64,000 nt of DNA from Porpolomopsis calyptriformis (taxonomy: Eukaryota; Basidiomycota; Agaricomycetes; Agaricales; Hygrophoraceae): contig OX621171.1 of the NCBI GenBank assembly GCA_951640195.1, forward strand, positions 124,001 to 188,000. Reading direction: 5' to 3'. Numbering within the stretch: position 1 is the stretch's first letter; every line of letters begins with the position of its first letter. Of this stretch, positions 54,650 through 64,000 are shown one piece after another. The notes under the pieces are model-generated. The model was given only the letters and a program-made list of their open reading frames with translations, ran no database searches and had not been told where the DNA came from. Made by a program: the position numbers and the translations under genes.

Positions 54650-57600
54650 ATTAGAAATGCATATCGAACTGAGATCAATGCACCTACCATGCATTTGCAG
54701 CCCATCCTTTGCGGGCAGTGCAGAGCTTTCCCGAATAATAATCATTGCCCTTCATTGCATCAACAAGCTTCCACAATGCATCATATATCACAGAGTAACT
54801 CTCAGTATTGAAGACATGCTTGTCATTCCAGGACCCAGATTGGTAGGCATCCAAGCAACACCAGATCTGTTATGGTTGATGTAAGTGTGCAAATTGGGAG
54901 GGATATTGAGTATACCACAGTTGCCACAAGAACAACGATGCCCACTGGGACTTTGTCTTCGAATTTATTAGGGAATTGCAATGCCAGTTTCAATGGGCTA
55001 TAGAATAGCAATTGGCAAAGCTCCGAAATAGCTTGATGCATAAAGTTATTGGTCTGACCCTACAAAAACATGGGAGAGTTGATTCTCTGCATCTTTGATG
55101 AATCATACCTGATCATCTTTCTTTTCATCCTAGAGGAACTTGCCATTTTTGAGAAGCTTCTTGATGTTGTCCTTGATAGTGGCCATGTATTCCCTCTGGC
55201 CCAAAATTATTTCTGTTAGTTCAATAGAATAGTGAGCATTGACAATGGCTTTTGCTTTTGACTTGAGGTCAGCATGGAATGTAGAGTGGTTGGTAAATAT
55301 CTGTAAGTGTGCAAGTTACATTAGATTATCGCACATTTGAACTATACGCACATAGGCAATCATTGACAACTGGTACTTAGGGTAATATCCTAATGTGAAG
55401 TCAGCATTAACATAGAAATATGATAATTGTACATACCATCTTCAACACAGCCCCCATTGTCTTGATATTCTGCCAAAGCATCTGTGAGGCACCAGGTTAC
55501 TATCTGGTGGTGCTCTTTCTTTGTTGGGATTGGGAATGCATACTCTGTGGCCATCCACAAATGAAACTTGAATTTTGCACTTTCTATAACCTGTTTCCAC
55601 TAGGGGGGGTAAAAGCCTAACCTCCTTGGGTCAATGGTATTGGCTGTATATACTTTACCAGAGTGTTATTTGGTTCTTAGAGGGCTGCGAAGTGACCCAC
55701 TGTCACTTTCAGAATCAGACTTGTACAACTTGTCATTGCTATTATCATACTGAAGCCTTGCAGGGTCAGGAACTTTTGGAGTGCAGTTCCTTCTGTGGTG
55801 GTTGGTAACAATGTCATATGAATTGTCCACTGTCTGAGAGAGACATTAGTCTGATACATCAAATATCTGAATGAATCACACAGCGCTCAGGTATTGGTCA
55901 TTGTGTTGTATCCAAGCATCTTCCACAATATCTGCAAGAATAGTCAGGCCAGCCATTAGCGGGGTGATCCATCTGAATAGAGATGGCCACAAACCCTTGT
56001 CACTTGCCAGTATCACTGTTTAAGATGGTTAAATATATATTATCCATTGCAAAACAGGAAATCTCACCTTTTCCCTTGGGCGTTTGGAGTGCCTGTAGAG
56101 TAATGCGCTCATCCTCAGATGGTGATCGATTAAATCCAGGTTCTGATTGAAGGTATGATTGTAGAAAAATGGGATATGTCGATGTTGAAAACTGACCTGA
56201 AAAGCAGGTCTGTATCATCGGAGCCATCATTATGGGCATATCTGTTATTAGAGGTCTAAGTCGTATGATCATAAATTTTGTTGGAGGTGCAATAAAGGTT
56301 GTATTCATCATCTTCACATATATCCTTGAGAGGTCCATGTAGCTCATTGTCATTATCATCAGAACCAGCAGCTTGGTGTTGTGATGTAGTGTCCAACTCA
56401 GAATCATGATCTGAGGATTCCTAATTCTCTGTGTGCACAGAGGGACTGTGTGGATTGGGTCTCTGGATCTTTTGGTGATTTACTATGCCTCACTCTAAGG
56501 GGCCTTTGGGTTGATGAACTAGCACTAGCCAAGTGGAATAGAAGATCAGTCAGTCAACAGAGGTTAACCAGTCTAAAAACTGTACCAGATGCATTCAAAA
56601 TATGAGGATCAAGCATGTCTACCTGGCTGTATCAGGTTGGCATCAAAATGGCAGAAAAAACGATAGTGAGGGGAAATCACTTGGCTAGTTCCCTCCTGAT
56701 ATGCATATTATAAGAGTCTGATTGCACCTGACAAGGCTGATTTGTGTCATGCGATTTAGGCTGATGTGGTGCAGATTGGAATCCAAAATGGTGATAATTG
56801 TGAGAGATGTTGGGCTCTGTTCCAGGGGGTACAAGGTGCATAACTATTTGAGCAGGGGTTGGAACTATAACAAAGGTGTCTTGCATTGGTTGCATAATAC
56901 CTCTCTTTGGAATAAAGTAGAGTGAGTTTACTAGAAGAATATACGTTAGATCACAGCACTCACATCTGCAGGACGAGACTTCCTGGGCTTAGGGGGTTGA
57001 GGGGCCATTGGGTTTTCTGCAGTTGACCCCAGGATATGGCGCACTTGCTGCTTCTTGAGCCCTCTAGCTCCGCTAGTGAAATCTACTACTACAGAAACAT
57101 CTAGAAGTTGTTTAAGGGCACCACCCATGCCTTTTGTAGAATGACCAGAGCAATGAAGAGATGGATTGTTTTCTATACGGCTGTCAATCTAGGATCACAA
57201 AATGTAATGTAGACATCTACCTTTATCCAATGCACCTTCCATTGATGGGGGCTTTGATACTATGTCATTTGTTCCCTTGGCAGTGTAGCCTTTCTTCCTT
57301 TGAGAGTCAAGTTGATTGCCACCTCCTTCAGATGCCCATTTTTGCACACCAGAACCCATCGCGGTAGTGTCCTGGCGGTTTACCTAGTAGAAAGCACATA
57401 AGAAACAAAGTTTAACTTAGAAAAAAAAAAAAATGCCTCATTTCCAGCTAGTGCATATTAGGAAACTGAAAGAACATTCCAGAATACTTGCATGCCTAAC
57501 TCGGTGCCTGAGTAGGTTTGGGTTAATCCAGAGATATTGAGTGTTTGGGAGGGTAGAAAGGGTACACATGAGGTCAGGTGCAATGGTGAAAAAAAAAGTA

Positions 57601-57690
57601 ATGTGCCAAACACATACCTTGCCTGCACCCTCCTCTGGTTGGGTTGCTCACAGTGGTAGAGATGGTGATTGCAGAAACTAGGTGCCATAG
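54650..57690 (-). CDS. Multi-exon gene with DUF6532-like domain (boundaries uncertain)
   Basis: The minus strand carries exons whose joined translation fits DUF6532, a domain common in Agaricomycete proteins: an upstream exon ADLKSKAKAIVNAHYSIEL with IKDNIKKLLKNGKFL (about 55290-55110), then LALQFPNKFEDKVPVGIVVL (about 54980), then after an intron ending ...ATAACAG an exon with SGSWNDKHVFNTESYSVIYD (about 54810). Further upstream are probable exons with SPSEDERITLQALQTPKGK (about 56120), QVRHILGSTAENPMAPQPP (about 57030) and GVQKWASEGGGNQLDSQRKK (about 57340). Most splice borders and the start were not fixed; stops near 55130 and 54787 may mean decay. The biological role of DUF6532 is unknown. 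Confidence 0.5.
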
Positions 57691-59090
57691 TTTTTGTGGG
57701 GGTTATGTGAGATGAAAAAATAAGTATGTGATAAAATACACACCTGAGATTGCGATCCCCCCCTCATCTGACAATGCTCTTAGCCTGTAAACCATGCAGG
57801 TAGGTAGTGCTATAAGCATGTAGTTGGTAATCTGTCAGCTGTTCTCCTGCACCAAGGCTTCATTGGTGTTTGGCACAGTAGTAACAGTGGTTGTGAGTGA
57901 TGCAGGTACCTGTGGATTTCAAGATGGAAGCTTACCCTGGGCTGAAAGCTGTCTGTCTTCTCTATGCTGTTGTATACAGCTTTGCTTTGGTGAACAACTA
58001 GAAGTTTGTCCAGAACCTAAAAACTTGCCCCAGGATACCTCTCACTCCTAAAGTTACTTCAGATTGAGGATGTAGCCCCATAAGCCGAATTCCAGATTGT
58101 AATTTTGAGTATTACTGTGAATGATAAATGAGCAAAAATATATACAAAACAAAACTTTACCTGAGGCCCTTACCCTCAGACACCCCTATGTTATTGCTAC
58201 ATTCACATGTAGATGCAGCCATAGCATGTGAATGAGATGGATGATGAGCATTGATAGCATGATATCAGACATGATAACTCACCTGAGACCCTAGTCCCAT
58301 GCCTGCGCCATTGTCATTGTTGTGTATAGTTGTGTCACATAAAGAATAAATGGAATGCATACCTGGAGACAAAAAGGTTTGTTGTCCTATCCTCCTATGT
58401 GACTACCACATCGTGGTATGTTCTGTGGTGCACTAGATGCAGTGGCAGTGGTGCACGTGCACAGGGATTTGTCTACACTAGCATACTATCTGTAAATTTA
58501 CAAAAAATCACTATCTTGTTAACTATTCATGATTGAATGTCTAGAGGAACTTTCCTACTTGTATTCAAATGTTAAATCATTCAACTAAGACAAAGAGACA
58601 CTCACTGCAGTGAATATTCAAGCAACTGATGTAGAAAGGGTCTTGCAATTCCTGAAAACCCAAAGTAGGAACCTTGGGAAAGTATTAGCAAATAATGAAA
58701 TAGGGCAGAATAACATACTGATAAGATAATTTAGAGACTATGAGTACTCCCCCTCCCAAAAACTTGTAAAAGGTAGTGGCAATGTCAACAAGATGACATA
58801 TGCAGCAGTGGTGGGTACAATCAAGATTGTTAATATCCCTCCCAGTGGACTAGAGAGTAGAGTCCCAGAAAATGATAAAGACAATGTGCAACATGGTGGT
58901 ATGAAACAAAGATGTAAGGCGTGAGAAACTGCTGTATCACTGCAACATAAAAAGGTGTGAGTGTGAGAATGCAATTTACCACAGCAAAACAAAAAGATTT
59001 GAGCCTGTGGTTGAGTCCAGCAGAGCAATGGGGCAAGCTTCAGGGGCACAGGATCACATATGGGCTTTGGGCTTCAAAGGGATTAATTAG
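57691..59090. other. Region of small minus-strand exon candidates
   Basis: No open frame above about 110 codons and no recognised domain. Several minus-strand donors follow very similar exon ends (CTCAG before GTGTGT near 57742, GTAAAG near 58160, GTGAGT near 58281), suggesting short exons of a gene running left, perhaps the 5' part of the DUF6532-like gene. Confidence 0.3.
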
Positions 59091-59096
59091 TACATT

Positions 59097-59784
59097 TTAC
59101 TGACTACAGCATACAGAGAGGATGTTAAAGCACAATTCAATCCAAACATATAGCAAGTGATCCACAGTGCATATCTGCAAAGTATAACACTGAAAGAAAC
59201 TGTCAATAAGACTTGCATAATCAATATGTTGCAGAAACTCACATTTATCTGACTTTATGACGATATGCTTCTGCAAAGGTGGTTGTACCAGGAGGTTTGT
59301 ATACCTGCCCTTCTTGATAGCCCAATGGATATGAGAGACATGGAGATCAGCAGCTTGTCTCTTCCATTCTGCATGCTTTGCCTTCATGTGACAGAGTTTA
59401 GTCTGCAGTATTGCCTCTTGCAAACAGGAAATTGCAAGTTCTGTTTGCAGCTGAGTGACCTCTTGTTTGGTAGCTGCAGCATCTAGTAACTAGACAGCAT
59501 CCTCCTGAGATTTGGGAATAGGAATAGTCTGATAGTAAGCATTAGGATAGTACACTGGAAGAGTGACTTGAAGATTTCACAGTTGTGGAGTTGAGTATGG
59601 ATGCAAATGATTTGGTGTCTGACTCCTCTGAAATATTCTCGAGGTGGCCAATATCTGCATTTATGGCATTTGGAATAATGGGAGTTGGGCTTCCTTCAGG
59701 GCTAGAAGTTGAATGCAAAGAGGCTAGGGGATCATCTGTGAATGGCATTGTTGATGGTTTGATTTGAAGACTAATTTGGATCAT
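59097..59784 (-). CDS. Hypothetical coiled-coil protein fragment
   Basis: Minus-strand open segments: 59784-59542 (DPLASLHSTSSPEGSPTPII, Ser/Pro-rich) and, in another frame, about 59570-59097 (KQEVTQLQTELAISCLQEAI...KAKHAEWKRQAADLH), a clear coiled coil. The frame change near 59560 may be an intron or a frameshift. Start and partner exons are unresolved. It may be the N-terminal part of the multi-exon gene to the left. No family recognised. Confidence 0.35.
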
Positions 59785-59793
59785 TTAACAACC

Positions 59794-59831
59794 ATGCCGC
59801 TTTGTCCACACTGTGGAAAGAAATTCACATC
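59794..59831 (+). pseudogene. Start of a C2H2 zinc-finger gene cut by Gypsy-H
   Basis: ATG 59794 encodes MPLCPHCGKKFTS and is then interrupted by the Gypsy-H LTR. The CPHCGKKF start is typical of C2H2-finger proteins of basidiomycetes, including transposase-like ones. The rest lies beyond the window, so identity is uncertain. Confidence 0.35.
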
Positions 59832-60198
59832 TGTCATGGATACTTTTTCCTTTTTCTTTTAGTCATACTTGATTAATCTTTATTCCATTTACCCTTCCGC
59901 TTTACCGCTTTATATATAGAGACTAGTCACATGTACCTTCTTTCCGACTCTTCACGAGTCACATTCCGTTTCCGTTATTCTTTTTGTGACTCTTCACTAG
60001 TCACATTCCATTTTCCGCTTTGTAATCGTCTATATGACTGACTCATGCTGACTCAGGTAGTTAGTATATAAAGCCTGACCTCTAGTCAGTAGGTTAAGTT
60101 CGATTCCTAGTTAGCTCCCTCACTCTTTAGTCGAATTCCATTTCCTCATCAGCCCCTCCAATGCGAGAAGTAAAGCCTTCGACTACCGAATCATAACA
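59832..60198 (+). repeat. Gypsy-H 5' LTR
   Basis: 367 bp, TGTCA...TAACA. TGACTCA twice (60039-60045, 60049-60055), TATATAAA at 60065-60072, and AAGTTCGATTC at 60096-60106, 31 nt after the TATA start. The 3' copy is outside the window, so limits rest on ends and PBS. Confidence 0.8.
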
Positions 60199-60199
60199 A

Positions 60200-60210
60200 G
60201 AATTGAACTT
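60200..60210 (+). promoter_or_regulatory. Gypsy-H self-complementary primer-binding site
   Basis: GAATTGAACTT pairs with AAGTTCGATTC of the LTR at 10 of 11 positions. The single mismatch is a CpG-to-TpG change in the PBS, so the ancestral match was probably perfect. Confidence 0.68.
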
Positions 60211-61815
60211 CCTTCTTGTGCAACAAATCACTCTCACTCTGGATCCCACTGAAGACTTAACAAGGTCAATCTTTTCATCTGCGGATTCAGATACTCCCTT
60301 TCAACCAATAGTATTCCAAACCCCTGCACAATCCATCATCCCTCTTTCCCCCTCATCATCATCACTAACCTCAATGTCTCAAACATCTCAACAAGAGTAT
60401 GAAGCTGAACAATCTGTTCCCGCACCTGGACCCAGCAACATTCCCCCCACTATTCAAGAAGAAGAAGAAGATGTTGTCCTATTCAACATGGAACAAGAGC
60501 TCAAAGATCTGAGAGCACAAATCGACCAGTTCCGTGGCTGGTACTATAACGAGGTTGACGTTAACGATGAACTTCAAAAAGAGCTGAAAGCCCTCAAAGA
60601 AGGTTGACAAGAAGAATCTGAACCAGCCACCCCTCCCATCACACGATGACAATCTATGCTTCGGGGACCTGGGCTTTCCCCATCAAACCCTTTCGTTTAC
60701 GCCCCAAGAAGAACTCAATCTGTCCAACCCCCTTTTCAACCATCTTTTCCTATCCAACCTCAACCTCAACCAACTACCCAGACGACTGCTCCCCCTGTAC
60801 TTCCTACCCCTTCCAAAATCAAAATTGCTGATCCAACCGAATACGATGGAACCCTGGAGAAGCTAGAGGACTTCATTCACCAATGTTGACTCAACTTTGT
60901 GGTCAAGGACTACAATGACAAACAGAAGATCATCTATATGCTCTCCTATCTTGGTGATGGCAACCCACAGGCTTGGGGATGACTGTTTACTGAAACGGTT
61001 GACAAATCGAGGAACTACGTATGGAATTATGCGACATTTTTGGATGACTTTCGAGAGGCTTTCGGAAGGATCAATCCAGCGGCGAAGGCGTGGATTGAGC
61101 TAGAGAAAGTAAAGATGACAGGAACGATAGAAGACTACAACCTTCGGTTCATGCAGCATGCAACAAGAACTGAGTACAACGAGGCCACCCTACTTTGGTT
61201 TTACAAAGCTGGACTCCCCCAGCCAATCCAAACACGGATTTACTCAATGGATAACATGCCATCAACTTTGCTGGACTGGATGGCGAAAGCGGCCCAATTC
61301 AAAGAACAGTATCAGGAACAATGAGCTGAACAAGCATTGTGGTCAAGTCGGGATCAAAAAGGAAAAAGTCTGAAGCCAAGTCAAATCCCCAAGGAAACCC
61401 TTCCCGCTCCACCACCACCACTTCATCCCTGATCAAACAAGAATCGAGAGAAGCTTCTCTCAAGACAGCAAAACAAGACAACTCCTCCATTACCTGCTAC
61501 AACTGTGGCAAAAAAGGACACTATGCCAACGAATGTCGAAGCCCACGCGCTGAAGACATTCTGGCACATCAAGAGACCTCAACTTCTACTCAAGGAAAAG
61601 GAGGAAATCGCGGTCAAGGCAAAGGATGAAATGTCCAAATGATCAATCAGGTCGATACAGAAGAATCGGAAGCGCGGATAGAGGAAGTACCGGAGGACAA
61701 CGAGAAAGAAAAAAGAACGGCAAAGGACAACTTGAAGGATATGGGAATCGCGAATTGGGACAAGGAGAGACAGGCTGCGCTAGCTCAAGCGTTAAAAGAG
61801 CAAAAGGGTTTTTAG
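60203..61815 (+). pseudogene. gag: Gypsy-H gag
   Basis: An acidic N-terminus with a coiled coil (EQELKDLRAQIDQFRGWYYN) is followed by a capsid-like region (IKIADPTEYDGTLEKLEDFI, then GRINPAAKAWIELEKVKMTG), a CCHC knuckle CYNCGKKGHYANEC (about 61498) and the conserved end LAQALKEQKGF-TAG. Stops at about 60605, 60646, 60887, 60979, 61322 and 61627, and a frameshift between about 61325 and 61420 (the frame changes from phase 2 to phase 1). Confidence 0.82.
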
Positions 61816-64000
61816 TCCGGCCAAGTGCTGAAAGCCCGAGCACTTTGGCTGTGTCCCATGTATGTGTACCATCATCTGTGAAAAGTTTTCATTTTCTTGG
61901 CACACTTGAACAGGGCAAAGGCGCTCTTGAATTTTATCTTTGGATTACGAGTGCCAACAATCTTCAACGAGTGGCTATCATAGCACTCATTGACTCTGGC
62001 GCCTCAGGGAATTTTATTGATGAAGCATTCGTTCATCAAATGGAGATATCGACCTATCCGTTGGATGAGGTTATACTGGTACAAAATGCTGATGGTTCCG
62101 AGAACTGAGGAGGTCCCATCACGCACGATACAGACCTGTTTATTGAGGCACCAGATTTATCTTTTCGAGAATGAATCCGGTTGGAGGTCACCAACTTAGG
62201 AAGAAAACAACAGGTCATCCTCAGCTTCCTATGGCTCTTACGACACAACCCCACCATCAACTGGACAAAAGGCACCTTAACTTTTGCATCTGGTGACACG
62301 CTGTTCAGTAGTATGCGAGTCAGAGTGTTGCCCCCACAGGAAGAACTCTACATCTTCAATTCGAGTCTGAAACATGACTCCTTTATTCACTTGGTTGGAG
62401 TCGACCACTCCCAACCAGTTTCCATCAAGGAGGATATTAAATCCTTCATTCCCAGTCGTTATCACAATTTCTGGCGTGTTTTCCATACCACAGAATTCGA
62501 CAAACTCCCTCCTCGATGTCCCTTTGATCATGCGATCAACCTCTACCCAAATACCAAATTTCAAGTCAGAAAACTCTATCCCCTTTCTCCCTATGAACAG
62601 GTGGAACTCAACAAGTTTATTGATGAAAATCTCCGAACAGGTTGGATACGTCCATTGAAATCACCTCAAGCTGCCCCTTTCTTCTTTGCAAAAAAGGCCG
62701 AAGAGATCAACGCTAAAGGTCTCAGTGCTGGTCTACGTCCCATCCAAGACTATCGCTACATCAACTCAAAGACTATTCCTGATCGCTACCCCCTTCCCCT
62801 TTTGTCAGAAATCCTCCAAGTACTGAAGCTTGCTACTGCTTCTCTTTTCACAGTTATCGACATCCGATGGGGATTTAATAACATATGACTCAAGGAAGGC
62901 GATGAATGGAAAGCAGCTTTCATCACCAATCGAGGACTCTTCGAACCGACTGTTATGTTCTTTGGACTACGGAATTCCCCAGCATCCTTTCAACGAATGA
63001 TAGATGTTCTCTTCAAACCCGTTTTGGACTCTGGCTGTGTTCACATCTACATCAACGACATTCTAATCATGGGCGACACCCCTGAAGAAATTCGCCACTG
63101 GACTGACGAAACCCTTGAACTCATGGAGAAGAATCAATTATCTGCCAAACCCGTCAAGTGTCAAATGGAGAAGACCTCTGTTACCTACCTTGGAACGATT
63201 ATCAGCAAAGGTCAACTCGCTATCAACCCAAAGAAGGTGGACGCCATCATCAATTGGCCAACACCTCAAAAGTTGCAAGATCTCCAATCATTCCTTGGCA
63301 CCACCAACTTTTGGCGCCACTATATCAAGAGTTTCTCCTCAGTGGTTCGTCCTCTCTGTGGCCTTTTACGGAAAGACCAACCTTGGGATTGGTCTCCCTT
63401 GTATCAAAAAGCCTTTGAACAGCTCAAACACCTCGTCACCACAGCCCCTGTCCTTCTTACTCCCCGACCAGACCTTTCTTATCTTTTGGAGACCAATGCC
63501 TCTGATTTCAGTATTGGCGCAGTCTTATCCCAGAAACACAACAATGGTTGGCACCCTGTCGGCTTTTTCTCAAAGTCCTTACTCCCTGCCGAGTATAACT
63601 ATCCTACCCACAATCTGGAGATGCTTGCAATTGTCACTTCCCTCAAGTACTGGTGCTATCTTTTAGAAGGCGCAAGGGATACTGTGTTGATAAAAACGGA
63701 CAATTTAGCGCTCAAGTATTTCATGCAGAACAGATCCCTCTCCAGACGACAAGCACGTTGGATGGAATTCTTAGGCAGATTCGATTTCAATATTAAGTAT
63801 TCCCCTGCAGCCAAAAACAAAGCTGATGGACTCTCTCACTGACCCAATCACCGCCGAACAGATAAAGAAGAACTAGAAGGTCAAGCCCTTCTTCCTCCCA
63901 AATGTTTCATCAATGCTATCATTTCCATGTCCGAACCCTCTTTCATGTCAAGATTTCATTTCCCCGACTTCAATCAAATCCCAGAGGACATTCGCATCAA
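61806..64000 (+). pseudogene. pol: Gypsy-H pol (protease, RT, RNase H), right end outside window
   Basis: The -1 frame enters at GGGTTTT (GFLVRPSAES). Protease LIDSGASGNF is intact (about 61989). RT reads YINDILIMGD where YIDD is expected (about 63049), and RNase H reads ETNASDFSIG where ETDAS is expected (about 63490); both are Asp to Asn at a CpG. Stops at 62106, 62174, 62886 and 63841. The integrase start is just beyond FINAIISMSEPSF at the window edge. Confidence 0.88.

Larger units (their letters stand above)
59832..64000 (+). mobile_element. Gypsy-H: LTR retrotransposon, right part outside window
   Basis: 5' LTR 59832-60198, self-complementary PBS, gag, GGGTTTT-TAG frameshift site and pol up to the end of RNase H, where the window ends. 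It is related to D and F in layout but a distinct family. Gag has several stops and a frameshift; pol has two catalytic Asp to Asn changes. Confidence 0.9.

Noticed and set aside
1..64000. A variant genetic code with TGA read as Arg or Trp
   Set aside because: TGA also ends frames at positions conserved between elements, CGA is still used as Arg, and CpG transitions are seen equally in noncoding LTR sequence. Decay explains the TGA codons better.

Overview
The window is eukaryotic, very probably fungal and most likely from a filamentous basidiomycete (Agaricomycetes). It holds nested LTR retrotransposons, ~50-60-nt GT-AG introns, a pogo-type transposase, a NACHT-ankyrin (NLR-like) gene and a DUF6532-like gene. 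No tRNA, rRNA or CRISPR array was found. Taxonomy is inferred from family content only. Almost everything is transposon sequence, and most large reading frames are broken.

Layout. 185-8738: Gypsy-A (minus strand), two 545-bp LTRs. 8739-16024: Gypsy-B (plus), 5' end unresolved, pol split by a 1021-bp solo LTR. 16025-29377: Gypsy-C (plus), an older element cut by Gypsy-B at its left side, by a 624-bp CACTG-ended MITE in its RT, and by complete Gypsy-D (18945-25990) in its integrase; Gypsy-D itself carries a 173-bp LTR-like insertion. 29378-30306: pol fragment and a second, inverted copy of the Gypsy-C LTR. 31299-40985: NACHT-ankyrin pseudogene (minus), split by Gypsy-F (32496-39346). 41025-51085: degenerate Copia (minus), split by Gypsy-E (41490-47888). 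51357-54238: pogo-like DNA transposon. 54.65-57.7 kb: DUF6532-like gene. 57.7-59.8 kb: poorly resolved exons. 59832-end: Gypsy-H, running off the window.

Main observations. (1) Gypsy-A, -C and -E each carry, between pol and the 3' LTR and on the opposite strand, a spliced gene for a charged coiled-coil protein with a fungal Zn2Cys6-like cysteine cluster. The Gypsy-E copy is open from start to stop although its pol is broken. (2) The LTRs of Gypsy-E and Gypsy-A contain arrays of CGG triplets at about 10-bp spacing. CGG is the usual half-site of Zn2Cys6 proteins, so a self-regulatory circuit is possible. (3) Removing the solo LTR from Gypsy-B shows pol continuing past its chromodomain into a PUA/ASCH-like domain. 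(4) Gypsy-D and -F share a third sense-strand ORF. (5) D, E, F and H show Tf1-like self-priming complementarity, and D, F and H share a GGGTTTT frameshift site at the gag stop. (6) Damage is dominated by CpG transitions: CGA to TGA stops, and catalytic Asp/Glu codons turned to Asn/Lys.

The elements therefore use several priming routes (tRNA-like in A, self-priming in D/E/F/H), several gag-pol coupling modes (ATGA overlap in A, -1 frameshift in D/F/H, possible slip at AAA-TAG in E) and different accessory genes.
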